Assembly (NCBI GenBank): GCA_026391455.1
Contig: JAPLEH010000043.1
Coordinates: 62,001-126,000, forward strand
Direction of reading: 5' to 3'
Source: Bacteroidota bacterium
GTDB lineage: Bacteria; Bacteroidota; Bacteroidia; Chitinophagales; Chitinophagaceae
Length of the DNA: 64,000 nucleotides
Below the pieces are notes generated by a model, which made no database searches, was not told the DNA's origin, and was given only the letters and a program-made list of their open reading frames with translations. The position numbers were made by a program, and so were the translations under genes. Shown here piece after piece: positions 35,073-47,300 of this stretch (positions are counted from its first letter, which is position 1; every line of letters begins with the position of its first letter).

Positions 35073-38000
35073 CTATTCCACCTTCACCCGTATACTTTCA
35101 CTATGAGCTGTAAATTCAGGTGCGTACATACATTGCACCGTAGCCATGCCATTGCTGTAAGTTCCGGCATGGGTGGCAAACAGGGTGTATTCGATCACAT
35201 ATTTACCCCGTGGTACATTGTCGATAAAGAAATCGGTGCTGGCATCGCGGGTGCTTTCATACCAACCAAGATTACCTCGCCAGTTATAGCCACTCAGTAC
35301 CTTCACCGGCTCGAATGCAGCAGCCCGCTGATCGCGCAGATGCACAAATTCCATATCCTGGCTGGCTTGCAGTTCCAATTGTACTTTTATTTTATCGCCG
35401 GTACGAATGAGGGTACCCGCCGTAACCGGTACCAGCACTGGTCCCTGCGCCCCTGCTTTTTCTATAAATAGTTTTTTCTTCAGTTGCACAGATGCGGAAC
35501 CATCATTACTGATCTTGTCCATATCTTCAAAATATTGCCAGTGTACAGCTCCCCATCCGGGTTGATAAGTGCGGTTATCATTCGAAGAGACCGTTACTGT
35601 GATCCTGCCCATTTCCGGTGTAACCTCGGTTCCTTCGATCCGCTTTTTAAAATAACCACTACCGGCTTCGGCCTGTTCGTTATCCGAACGATAGGTAACA
35701 GAACCTAATGAGATCGTAGCAGCAGGTGTGCTATTCCATCCTGTCTTATCCGGAAGCAACAGCGCATAGCAGGCTTCTGCTGTGGCTTTGGTATTACTCC
35801 AGCTATTGGTTTGTTTGTGGCGAATAAGCCAGGTACGCATGGCATTGACAGCGGCAGTATCCTGCCCGGCTTCAAGAAAAGCTTCGATCAGCAGTGATTG
35901 TGTTTCAACGGGTGCCTGGTACCAGTAATAACGGCCTTGCATTGCGGAGTCAACCCAAAACATACCCTGTTCTTCTTCTTTTGTTGACCGGTCCCGCAAT
36001 GATTGCAACAACTTAGCTGCTGTTTCTTTTTCGCCCATCCGGTAATTGATCAATGTGATCATGCCCTGTATATACACATTGTAGGTGGTCCAGTTCAGCG
36101 TGGCTTGTTCTGCATATAATGCCATGGCTTTTTTTAATGATTCAGCGGGTTTGCTGTCGGTAAAAAAGCTGCGGGCATATAATCGTTGTATATCATAATT
36201 CGATGGCCTGAACGCTATGGATTCCTGTTTGTTTTTTTTCAATTGGGCATAATCCTCTGTCAGTTTATTATCCATAAATGCAATGCCTTTCTTCATCACC
36301 TTTTCCATTTTACGGGCCAGCTTACCAGACCATGCATCGGGATCCATGGTTATTACCAGTTTTTTCAGGTGCCCGATACCCGCTACAATGTATTGAGTGA
36401 TATACAGATTTTCCGGCCCTCCTTTGAACCAGGAAAAACCTCCGGATTCCGTTTGCAATTGCTGCAGTTTAAACCAGGTTTTTTCCATCTCTTCCGCTGT
36501 GCGTTCTTTTTGAAAAAGGCCGAGGAGTCTTCGTTTTTGTTCCCGTTCATTGCGGGCATCATTCAACCAGGGCGTTTCTTCCTGCAACACCGATTTCAGT
36601 TCCGGGTTTTTATCAAGACCCGATTGCAACGAAAGGCTATCGTCTTTGGCCCATTGCGCAAAGACACTACCCATCTCCGGAGCAGATTGAATGAGTACAG
36701 ATGCAAGCGCATTGGCATAATAACGATTCCATGTTTGTTCGGCACATTCATAGGGAAATTCCATGAGATAAGGCAATGACTGAATTGCATACCAGGCGGG
36801 GTTGGTGGAATACTCCGTGGTCAGTGCAAAATGACGTAACGTACTGCTCTTTTTACTTTCGAGTAAATTATTGAATTGAAACTGACGGGTACCCGGTTTA
36901 TCATTGTATAAGGGTAAAGATGATGATACGAGCATACGATGGGGAAGTACGGGTATGTTGTTTTGTTCCCCGTCGCTGAATTTTTCTCCCGACTCACTGG
37001 TAGTCCGGGCAGTAATTCTCCATGTAAGGGCTTTGTTGTATGACGCTGGGGCTTCCAGCAAAAATATTACAGCCATGCTTTTGCCCGGGGCCAGTTGAAT
37101 GGCTTGCGTGGGCGTAAGCAAGTGAAAGGAACTATCCAGTACCTGATTGGTTGCTTCATCGATCAGTTCAAGCCGCGCAGTTCCTTTAAGACTACTGCCG
37201 GATAAGTTTACCAGTTTGGCACTGAATACCAGTTTATCTTTTTCGCGGATAAAGCGTGGAGCATTGGGTTGCACCATGAATGTTTTTTGCGTGATAATGG
37301 TGCGCTGGCTGTATCCGAAATCAAGGTCTTTGGTGTGGGCGATTGCCTGAAACTTCCATTGAGTGAGCGACTCAGGCATAGTGAATGAAAAGCTGATTGC
37401 ACCGGTGCTGTCTGTTTGCAGGTGCGGAAAAAAGAAAGCGGTCTCATTGAAGTTCTTGCGCACTTTCACCGGCTCTTCTTTTTTATCATTATCGGTGTCT
37501 TTGCAATCGGGTATGCCATCTCCATCGGAATCAAGGCTTATGCCACGGCTGTCAACGGGACAGCCTTGCGGCGTTTCTTCCATATCCTGCTGATCGGGTA
37601 TGCCATCACCATCTGCATCAGGAAGTATTGGTTTGGGTAAACGCATCAGTCTCGGATTTCTTTCTTCACTATAGATATAATTCAACGGATTGATCCACCA
37701 AAGGGGTTCTGTACGTTCCTTTTTAAAATAATCCGGTGAAAAAACATAGTCCGATAATAATTCATCATATACTTTCAGAAACCGCCCATAGGTCTGTTTG
37801 GGTATCTGCACCGCATCGGAAAAAACCTGTTTGAACCCTGATGCGCTCCAATTGCGGGAATGCATATATCCGGGCCAGAGAAATGGTTTGCTCCAATAAT
37901 GCGGGTACAACTGATCCAATGATGCATCATACATGCCAGCCAGTATTTCCGCTGCTACTTTTTCCTGCTGATCTCCGCGTATGATGATCTTCCATTGTTC

Positions 38001-41000
38001 TTCACTTCCCGGAGTAGTCTTATCACGAAACGACGCGTATTCCAGTTGCAGTTCCTTTCCCGACCAGGGTACCTGTACGATAGTGGATGCAGTATACATC
38101 CGGTTATGTTTTACAAAGGTCCAGCTGAGGCCAAATCCACCCTGGTCATTATATGTGGGAGTGAATGAAATCGTTTTCTTTTCATCATTGAGTTGATGGA
38201 ATTGATAGCGCGTGGACAACGGTGGTAATTGCGTAGTACCGCGACTGGTCTGTTGTATGATATAACAACTGTCGGCTGAAGATCCAATCACAATACGCAA
38301 CGAATCGCCCACTTTTATACTTCCACCTTCGGTATTGCGCCAATAAACCGGGTAATTGGCGGTGGCATTGGCGGTGGTATAAAGTTCAACATATCTTTTT
38401 TCCGACACGGTACTCCCTTCCGAGCCAGGCGCGCTGATGGTAACAAGATAATATCCGGGATTCAATTTGCTGAGTTGGTCTGGAGTAACCCAGTTGCCAT
38501 CTGCAACCGTGTTGGTTTGTATCACGGTTTCTGTTTCGCCCAGAGGCCGGTTGGTAGGTACGGATTCATTGTTGTATTCATCATGCGGAAAGAAACGGAG
38601 GTATTCGTTTTTGGTTAGGGTAAACTGATCCGTGCGCTCCCAGTACCGGTTACGAATAAGCCGTTTTTCATCCTGTATCCTGGTAAAGCTGATCGTAAGC
38701 GGAGTTGATACGAATTCACCATTCAGGTTTTGTGTCTGCATTTTTACAGCAGGTATCTTGTCCAACGCTACCGCATCCGGCAGATCTGTTTTGATAATGA
38801 ATGGCTGATAACTGACTGATACCACACTTTCAGCAGAACGGGTTTCGCCATTGATATCCGTTACATCCGCCTGAATGGAATAATCAAAAACCGGATCAGC
38901 CGCCTGTACAATGCTGGTATCGGGTATGGCTTTGAAACTGAAATGAAATTTCCCATTTTCATCTGTAAATATTTCACCATTGGTCATTTCTTCTTCCCGC
39001 GAATAGGGGAAGTCATGATTTCTCCAATACCAATCGTACAGGAATCGCGCACGACGAAACACCCGGTAACTTACCCGGGCACCATCGATGGCATTGCCTG
39101 CATAAGCTTTGGCAAACCCTGTTATCGTAATGGAATCATGGAGCAGGTATTTTCCCTTAACGGGATCCAGTTGGGTAATGAAAGTGGGTCTTTTGTATTC
39201 TTCCACCCTGAATTCAGCACCCTCTTTCCATTTTTCATATTCCAAATGAAACACACCGTTCAGTCCCGATACCGGCAACCGAAAACTTCCACTGATGGAA
39301 CCGAATTCATTCGTTTCAAGTACCAGTGAATGTATCGTTTCCCTGTTGGCATTGATCAGGCTTATCTGGTATGATTTGTTTACCACCACGGCCCCTTTTC
39401 TGCCGGTTGAATCTTTTGCGAGTGCGATCCCTTTGAAATATACGGTTTGCCCGGGGCGATAAATGGAACGGTCGGTGAACAAAAACAGTCCTGTGTCTGA
39501 AAGCGGCTTTTGCGGATAGTTTGGACGATACCTCCGGCTATACGAAGGTGATTCGTAATCATCCAGCATGAATTGTTCATCTTTATAACGTACATCGAAT
39601 ACCAGCGGGACATTGTATGTATTAGCAGCCCTTTCTGATCGGTACTGCACCCGGAAAAAACCAGTACTGTCGCTCCGGTAAGCATTACCTTTTTCGCGAA
39701 TCACGGTATTACTTGCATTGTATTTCTCCCATACCTGCACGTCAGCACCGGCCAATGGCTGCCCCGTTTCTCTTTGCACAAGAAAACAATCATTGTCCTG
39801 ACGGATGATGCTTATCGATGTCACATAGAAGACCTGTGCCACTACCGTTGTTTTCGGCGAAGCCATATCTGCCTGATCGGCGATGAGCAATACATATTTG
39901 CCTGTTCCTATTCCATCCACTTTGATCTCGGCGCTGTGTGGCAGCATATCTTCGGAAGATGGCATCGATTGTTGCCATTCCTTCACCGGTTTGGCGGTAC
40001 ACACGGAAGCGGTGAGTTCTGTAGGTTGATCCCTGGAAAGATAACGGTCGCTGAAGGGTACGATACGCAGGTGAATCAATGGCGTGTTCTTATATTTTAC
40101 CCGCACGCGAAATGGCTGACCCGGAATATTTACCTGTTCCATTACAAAGTTCAGCTCCGGCAATTGCATTTGTATAAGCAGGTTGGCCGCATTGTTTTTA
40201 CCTTCCGACATGCGTTCCTGCAACAGGATACTGTCAATGATCTGATTGGCTTTTATTTTTTCATATCGCCAGGTATCAGCTCCGAAAGGCCTCCATTTGT
40301 TGCCTTGTTCATTATACTTTTCTGCGCGCAGATAGGACGCCTGTGCTGCAGCCGGATGATCTCCGTAGTCGCGCCGTATTCTATTCAACGCTTCGATATA
40401 TAATTCCTGTTTATCCGGATGCGTGGATCGCCGGTTTACAAATTCGATCCGGTGTATATCGGCATCAATGAGTGCGGCAGGTTCGCTATCGTGTAAATGA
40501 AAGCTGATCAGTTTTCGTAACAGCAGCAGGGCGGGATGTTGTGTTTGGTTGGTATCGGGTTGTTTCGATAACCGTTCAATAAATTCATCAGCCGGGGCAA
40601 AAGCGGTAGCCAGGTCCATATCCAATGCATAAGCGGGGTCGCGGATATCCCGTTCATCATCTTCAAAGTAATCGAATGCACGAAAGGCCAGCAGGTCGTA
40701 TAGTGAGGGTCTTAATATGCGGGCATTGCCGCTTGCCAGTATGGGGAGAATCGCATCCGGTGAAGTTTGTTGCAATAATTTTTCTTCGCTTACAGATGCC
40801 CAATACAAAGAGCTGATCTTCCGGTGATAATCTGCACTATTCCATGTATCGAGATCATATTCCCTGTAAGGCACCGTATCGGGTCGGCTATAATACTGAT
40901 AGCGTACGGCTTTCCAGTAGATCCAGTAGGATTCAGCCAGCATACTTTGCAAAACAGGTTTGGTAATTCTTTTAGCCCTTACCAGTTCTTTTTCCAATTG

Positions 41001-41276
41001 CTGTATGGAGAATATCCGGTTTTTATTGGTGTTGTCTGAATACAGGCCGCTCATATACAACAGGGCCTTAGCTGCCTGCAAATCATTCCCCGACTGATGG
41101 GCGGCTTCGTATATACTACGTGCTTCTTCAAAGGCCGCACCGGGTTTATTTCGACTGGCCAGCTTTTCTACCTTATTCCATTGGCTTTCGTAATTGTCCT
41201 GAGCGGTTAAGGGGAGTGTGAAGAAAACAATCGATACCAATAAAAACAGACATTGTTTTGGTGCGGATCGGAACAT
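35073..41276 (-). CDS. Giant alpha-2-macroglobulin family protein with thioester and TSP3-like calcium repeats
   Basis: A 2067-residue exported protein (signal peptide from MFRSAPKQCLFLLV, cleavage after LTAQ; the start at 41276 is preferred over one 19 codons upstream). No lipobox is seen. After about 500 helical residues comes the MG2 hallmark FTDRSIYRPGQTVYFKGI. A short acidic insert with two thrombospondin-type-3-like motifs (DADGDGIPDQQD and DSDGDGIPDCKDTDND) lies just before the A2M domain (VRKNFNETAFFFP). The thioester CAEQ has Cys1511, within YECAEQTWNRYYAN. Bacterial A2Ms trap attacking proteases covalently, usually in the periplasm and next to pbpC; no pbpC is present here. Paralog of the next gene upstream. 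Confidence 0.93.
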   Translation of the reverse strand: MFRSAPKQCLFLLVSIVFFTLPLTAQDNYESQWNKVEKLASRNKPGAAFEEARSIYEAAHQSGNDLQAAKALLYMSGLYSDNTNKNRIFSIQQLEKELVRAKRITKPVLQSMLAESYWIYWKAVRYQYYSRPDTVPYREYDLDTWNSADYHRKISSLYWASVSEEKLLQQTSPDAILPILASGNARILRPSLYDLLAFRAFDYFEDDERDIRDPAYALDMDLATAFAPADEFIERLSKQPDTNQTQHPALLLLRKLISFHLHDSEPAALIDADIHRIEFVNRRSTHPDKQELYIEALNRIRRDYGDHPAAAQASYLRAEKYNEQGNKWRPFGADTWRYEKIKANQIIDSILLQERMSEGKNNAANLLIQMQLPELNFVMEQVNIPGQPFRVRVKYKNTPLIHLRIVPFSDRYLSRDQPTELTASVCTAKPVKEWQQSMPSSEDMLPHSAEIKVDGIGTGKYVLLIADQADMASPKTTVVAQVFYVTSISIIRQDNDCFLVQRETGQPLAGADVQVWEKYNASNTVIREKGNAYRSDSTGFFRVQYRSERAANTYNVPLVFDVRYKDEQFMLDDYESPSYSRRYRPNYPQKPLSDTGLFLFTDRSIYRPGQTVYFKGIALAKDSTGRKGAVVVNKSYQISLINANRETIHSLVLETNEFGSISGSFRLPVSGLNGVFHLEYEKWKEGAEFRVEEYKRPTFITQLDPVKGKYLLHDSITITGFAKAYAGNAIDGARVSYRVFRRARFLYDWYWRNHDFPYSREEEMTNGEIFTDENGKFHFSFKAIPDTSIVQAADPVFDYSIQADVTDINGETRSAESVVSVSYQPFIIKTDLPDAVALDKIPAVKMQTQNLNGEFVSTPLTISFTRIQDEKRLIRNRYWERTDQFTLTKNEYLRFFPHDEYNNESVPTNRPLGETETVIQTNTVADGNWVTPDQLSKLNPGYYLVTISAPGSEGSTVSEKRYVELYTTANATANYPVYWRNTEGGSIKVGDSLRIVIGSSADSCYIIQQTSRGTTQLPPLSTRYQFHQLNDEKKTISFTPTYNDQGGFGLSWTFVKHNRMYTASTIVQVPWSGKELQLEYASFRDKTTPGSEEQWKIIIRGDQQEKVAAEILAGMYDASLDQLYPHYWSKPFLWPGYMHSRNWSASGFKQVFSDAVQIPKQTYGRFLKVYDELLSDYVFSPDYFKKERTEPLWWINPLNYIYSEERNPRLMRLPKPILPDADGDGIPDQQDMEETPQGCPVDSRGISLDSDGDGIPDCKDTDNDKKEEPVKVRKNFNETAFFFPHLQTDSTGAISFSFTMPESLTQWKFQAIAHTKDLDFGYSQRTIITQKTFMVQPNAPRFIREKDKLVFSAKLVNLSGSSLKGTARLELIDEATNQVLDSSFHLLTPTQAIQLAPGKSMAVIFLLEAPASYNKALTWRITARTTSESGEKFSDGEQNNIPVLPHRMLVSSSLPLYNDKPGTRQFQFNNLLESKKSSTLRHFALTTEYSTNPAWYAIQSLPYLMEFPYECAEQTWNRYYANALASVLIQSAPEMGSVFAQWAKDDSLSLQSGLDKNPELKSVLQEETPWLNDARNEREQKRRLLGLFQKERTAEEMEKTWFKLQQLQTESGGFSWFKGGPENLYITQYIVAGIGHLKKLVITMDPDAWSGKLARKMEKVMKKGIAFMDNKLTEDYAQLKKNKQESIAFRPSNYDIQRLYARSFFTDSKPAESLKKAMALYAEQATLNWTTYNVYIQGMITLINYRMGEKETAAKLLQSLRDRSTKEEEQGMFWVDSAMQGRYYWYQAPVETQSLLIEAFLEAGQDTAAVNAMRTWLIRHKQTNSWSNTKATAEACYALLLPDKTGWNSTPAATISLGSVTYRSDNEQAEAGSGYFKKRIEGTEVTPEMGRITVTVSSNDNRTYQPGWGAVHWQYFEDMDKISNDGSASVQLKKKLFIEKAGAQGPVLVPVTAGTLIRTGDKIKVQLELQASQDMEFVHLRDQRAAAFEPVKVLSGYNWRGNLGWYESTRDASTDFFIDNVPRGKYVIEYTLFATHAGTYSNGMATVQCMYAPEFTAHSESIRVKVE

Positions 41277-41322
41277 CAGGCTATATTTTATAGTAAGGTA
41301 AGAAAATTTTCCTGTGGAAATG

Positions 41323-41353
41323 AAAAATGCCACCCGATTTGGATGGCATTTTT
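41323..41353 (-). terminator. Terminator between the two macroglobulin genes
   Basis: AAAAATGCCA and TGGCATTTTT form a symmetrical stem (one inner mismatch then CC/GG), with T-runs on both strands. It separates the two large genes into different transcripts. Confidence 0.85.
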
Positions 41354-41376
41354 GCTATGGTGAAAGTCGCATTTTT

Positions 41377-44300
41377 TTATTCCACATTGATCCGTACCCC
41401 TTCGCTATGCGACGTAAACTCCGGCGCATACATACACTGAATCGTGGTAACGCCATTGCTGAAATTACCGGCATGTGTGGCAAAAAGCGGGTATTCGAAT
41501 ACATATGTGCCTTTGCGCAAATAGCTGAAGAAGAAATTGGTGCTGGCATCTTTGGTGCTTTCATAGTAGCCCAATCCTCCCTGCCATTTATAACTGCTGA
41601 GTACATTCACCGGCTCCAGTGCAGATGCGCGCATGTCTTTCATATGCACATATTCCATATCCCTGTCCACCCGCAGCTCCACCCTTACTTTTATTTTATC
41701 ACCCACTTTTATCACATCCCCATCATTCACGGGTGTGAGTACCGGGCCACGGTCACTATTTTTTTCTATGAATAATTTTTTGCTCAGCTTCAGCGGTGTG
41801 GACGCGGATGTTATCTTATCCAGGTCTTCAAAATATTGCCAGTAGACACCGCCCCAGCTTGCTGCATTCATAGTATTGTTGCCGGGAGTGGACACCGTCA
41901 CATTGATCGTACCCATTGAAGGCATCACTTTCGTTCCTTCAATGGTTTTTTTGAAATAACCGGTGCCGGCTTCCTGGCCTGCATCCGTAGATTTGATCGT
42001 GGTATTGGTACCCAGTTTTATTTCCACTACCGGTTCATTGCTGATCCAGTTGCTACCCTGGAGCAAAAGTGCGTAACAGGCTTCTGCGGTAGCACGGGTG
42101 GTCTTCCAATTGTTCGTCTGTTTATTTTTCAGCAACCAGGTACGAAGATCATCCACGGTGGTATTATCCTTTCCGGCTTCCTGGAATGTTTCGATCAGCA
42201 GGGCCTGCGTTTCGATGGGTGCCTGGTACCAAAACCATCCATTGCTCTGGTCTTTCCAGTACATACCCATTTCTTCATTGGTGATCGACGTTTCTTTCAG
42301 CGATTTCAAAATTTCTGCAGGTGTTTTGGTATCGCCTGTGCGGTGCATTGCCAGTGCGATCATTCCCTGCATGTATTTGGACTGACCGGGCCAGTATTGC
42401 TGAGCCTGTTTGTAATAATAATTATACGCGGTCTGCACAGCAGGATCCAGTTTGGTGCCGGAGAAGAAGCTGCGCATATAGAGATACTGTACCTGTATGT
42501 ACCCGATATTATTTTGTTTCAGATTGGTCTTATACTTTATCAGATTGTCATAATCCTCTTTGAGTTTACGGTCGAGATAAGGGATTGCTGTATTCAGGAT
42601 CGTCATCAGTTTAATGTCCTGACCATTGGCTACCGCTTTTAATTTACGAAGATGACCAATACCCGTAACTATATACTGGGTGATATATCGGTCGTCGGGT
42701 CCGCCGGTAAACCATACAAATCCGCCATTGCTGCTCTGCATCTGCCGCAGCTTTTCATAACTGATGCTGAGCTGATCACTCATACGCACCATATCAAACA
42801 GCAGGGCAATATTTCTTTTTTGTTCGCTTTCTGTTTTTGCCTGCAATACCCAGGGTGTTTCTTCCAGCAGCACAGCTTTCAGTTCCTGATTCTTTTGCAG
42901 GTTGCTCAATAAAGCTGCCGTATCCTTTATTTTCCACTGGTCAAATACCTGTTTGATACGGGGATTAGATCCCGCAATATAGCTTGCCAGTGAATTGGCA
43001 TAGTAACGGTTCCAGGTTTGCTCCGCACATTCATAGGGATACTCCATGAGATAAGGCAGGGCCTGTACCGCATACCAGGCGGGGTTGGAGGTATACTCTA
43101 CCGTGAGCGCATGATGTTGCAGGGATTCACTGCTGCCACTGTTGAGCAATTTATCAAAGCTGAAAAGTTTAGTACCATTGCCACGCATGGGCAGGGGCAT
43201 GGTTTCAGTTACCAGCATACGATTCGTCAATACCGGCATCGCATTTTCTTCACCGTCTGAATAATTATCCGCTTTTGCTACTATGCGCCATTGCAGGGCT
43301 TTGTTGAACTGGTACGGTACTTCGATAGGAAATTGTACCAATTCACTCTGACCGGCTGCTACGGTAAAGTATTGTTTGGGCGACATGCTTTTGAAACGAC
43401 CATCCACCGGTTCATTCGTGGCGGGATCAAAAAGTTGCAGTTCTGCAATACCAGTGATCTCTTTACCGGTAAGGTTCACCACTTTGGAACTGAATTCCAT
43501 TTTATCGCCTTCGCGTAAAAAGCGGGGTGCATTGGGTTGCACCATCAGTTCTTTTTGGGTAATGATCTCTTTGGTACTGCTGCCAAAGGCGGCTTCTTTG
43601 GTATGGGCCAGGGCCATGAACTTCCATTTGGTCAGCGCCTCTGGAATGGTAAACGAGAATTCAATATTACCATCCGCATCTGTTTTCAGATCGGGGAAGA
43701 AGAAGGCGGTCTCATTAAAGTTTTTGCGCACTTTCACATCACCGGAAGGAGCCGGATTTTTTCCTGCTTGTTTCTCTAATTCATCTTTATTTTTTTCTGC
43801 TTCTTCGCGTTTGCCACCGGTCGGCATTGTGTAATTTGAGCTTTTGTTAGCCGAAAACGTTCCTTCGGGTGCAGGAGGTTTCGCACCGGCCATATCTGCC
43901 TGCTCTATGGTAGCCCTGGTCATCATTTTAGGGCTGGCCATATTATAACTATACATTACCATGCCAGTACTTTCCACATCATCGAATAACTGGTCGTAGC
44001 GTTTGTCCAGTGTTTTACCGGGCTCTTCATCGATAGCGCGTTGTTCCGATTCAATACGTGCAAAGTTTTGTGTGGCATTCCAGAAGCTGCGATTGTAATT
44101 ATACGGCCAGATGGAAGGCTGGTCCCAACTGTGCGGCACAAACTGATCAAGCGATGCATCATACATAGCACCTAACATTTCTGCGGCCACTTTTTCATTT
44201 TTATAGCCACTGATCTTCAGTTTCCATTTTTCTTCACTGCCGGGCAATGTCTTATCCCGGAAAGTGGCATATTCTATGTTCAGTTCTTTATTCGTCCAGG

Positions 44301-47300
44301 GAATATTGATATACTGGCTTACATTATAAAAGCGGTTATGCTTTACATAGATCCAACTTACGGAATAACCACCGCGGTCTGCTTCGGTAACGGGGAAGCT
44401 GAAACTTTTCTTCGCATTATTCAGGGTGAGGTAGGTATACGAATTGGCATTGCCCATCCAGGAGGGAGTGCCTCTGTCCACTTGTTGTACTACAAAGAGG
44501 TCGTTCGCGCCAGTGCCCCAGTTTACCGTTGCATTTTCACCGGGCTCAGCCAATGTCTTCGAAGGGCCTGTCCACAGGTATTGTGGCCGGGTGAGCTGGG
44601 TTGCTTTTTCATTGGTGAGTTCGATGTACTTCACATCTTTTACCAATGCACCGGTGCGGTCCTGTGTTTCCATTTCAATGATATAGTATCCCGGAGCGTA
44701 GGCAGTGCCATTGAGTTTCCATTCACCGGTAGCAAGTGCTGAATCCGATTTGCTGAATACTTCCTGTTGCTTAGCCCAGGCACGCTGGTCCGTTTCATTG
44801 TCATATTCATCATGCGGGAAGGTTTTGATATATTCTTCCTTGCTCATGGTGAATTGGTCCGGCCTGTCCCAAAGTCGTTCACGGATCAGTCTTTTTTCTT
44901 CGTTGAGACGGGTAATGGTCACTTTCACTTTTGCGGGTTCGTACTCCCCGTTCATATTCTCGGTGCGGATATATAATTTTTTGAGACTGTCTGCCGGCAG
45001 GTTGGCCGGAATATTCGAGATCAACATCAGTGATTTATAACTTACAGATACCATTTTTTCACCACTGCGGGTTTCACCATTGATATCGGTAATGTCGGCA
45101 TATACCGTGTAATCGAATACCGGTTCGAATTGCTTATCTATTTTCTGATCGGGTATAGCGGTAAACTCCACGACGAATTTTCCGTCCTTATCTGTTTTCA
45201 ATTCACCATGCGCGATCTCCATTTCCTCTACGGGCGGCTGCCACCAACGCCAAAACATCCAGGAATAGATAAAGCGGGGCTGACGGACCACCCGGTATTT
45301 CACCAAAGCTCCATCAATATTATTTCCGGCATAGGCTTTGGCAAATCCGGTTACTTTAATAATGTCATTTACTTTATACGTGCCTTTGATGGGTTCGTAA
45401 TCCACATAGAATTTCGGACGCTTGTATTCTTCCACTTTTATCGGGGCATTACCATTGTCCTCGCGGGTATAGAGGGAAAATTGTCCATTCAAACCAGCCT
45501 GTGGCAATTGAAACTTTCCGCTGAAAGAACCGTAATCGTTGGTCTTTACTTCGATACTGTCCACATCCTTGTAGTTCGCATCACGCAGGATCACGGTGGT
45601 TCTGTAGTTAGTTTTTACTCCGCCTTCTTTGGTAGCGGCATTATGCGACAGCACGATGCCTTTGAAATAGACGGTTTGTCCCGGACGATAAATGCTCCGG
45701 TCAGTAAAGAGGAAAACGGTATTGGTGGTTTTAGGTGCCACGCCTTCCTGGTTCTGATAATAATAATCATACACCGGATCGTTCAGGAATAACCGGTCGT
45801 TATTATGGGTTATTTCCAGCAGGTAGGTATAGTTGCCATTGTTGACATTATCGCGCTTTGATTTATCCAGGCTGAAAAAGCCATTGGCATCGGTGGTATA
45901 TAGCTTCCCTTTTTCTTTGGTATAGCGGCTCGTATTGTAATCATATTTTTGTTCCCATACCTGTACCGATGCTTTCGCCAGCGGGCTGCCGTTATCGCGA
46001 TTGAGTACAAAATAATCGCGGCCATTGTTTACATAGCTGATATCCGATACATAGAACATTCTCGCGCCGAGTATCGCTTTCTTCGAATCAAAACTTTTAT
46101 CGGCAGAAGCGAGCAAGATATATTCACCGGAAACTATTCCAGGTATTTTTATTTCCGTACTGTGCTGCTGCATATCATTGGTAAAAGGAAGGGCTTGTTC
46201 CCAGGCTTTTTCCGAAGGGGCGCTTACCAGTTGTTTCCAGGAAGTTTCTTCGTACATATTCTCCAGTACCTTTTTCAGTTTCTCATCAGCTTTAATGATG
46301 CGCAGGTAGAGGGTATTGAAATTTTTATATTGTACAAAACTCCTGAAGGGTATACCCGGCTGGTTTACTTTCTCCATAGAAAATTGAAGGGTCTTGGCCT
46401 TCAGAGATTGAAGCAGGTTGTATGCATTGATCTTTCCTTCGGATGAATCTTTTTGGGCAATGATCCGCTCACAGATTTCTTTTGCTTTGATTCGGCTGTA
46501 GCGGTAGGCTGTATCGGCGAGGGGTTTATAGGTAGCGGCTTTTGCTTCGTGCCAGGCGGCCAGGAGGTACCAGGCCTGTGCGGCCGCGGGCAGGTCGCCA
46601 TATTGTTTTGTGAGCTGCGTTAGTGCGTTAAAATAAAGATCTTCTTTGAGCGGATGCGTGGAATTGGCCTTGATAAATTCAATACGGGCAATATCTGCAT
46701 CCAGCAGGGCATCGGGTTTAGCATCGCTCAGGTGAAAAGCAATAAGTTCCTGATAAAGTAATAAGGCTTTATGCTGTGCAGAAAGCGTATCGCGGGTTAC
46801 GAATTTTTGTTTTATAAAGGAGGCCGCCGGATCAAATGCCTGAGCCTGACTGATCTCAAAGGCAAAGGCGGGTTTGGTTATATCCCGCTCATCATTTTGA
46901 AAATAGGCAAGGGCACGGTGGGCAAGCAAATCAAAAAGGGTAGGACGGAGGTGCCGCATGTTTCCTTTAATGATCAGGGCATTAAAGGGTTCCAGTTTGG
47001 TTTGCTGGAGCGTCATCTTCGCTTCGAGGGATTGCAGGTATAAGCCGCTGATGGTGGCATGGAAATCTTCCGCGTCCCAGGTGGCGATATCGGTTTTTTT
47101 GAATTCACGGGTCTTAGTACGGTCGTAGAGCTGCCAGCGGTGCTGCTCGAAGTAATTTTCATACAATTGTGCGAGCAGGCTTTTTAAAATTCCTTTTACC
47201 GGCTCCGCCGAAATTTGTATTTCCTTTTCCAGTTCTTTAATGGAAAGTATTTCATTGTCTTCCCGGTTCTCTGCCTGCAGGCGAAACATATACAGAAGTG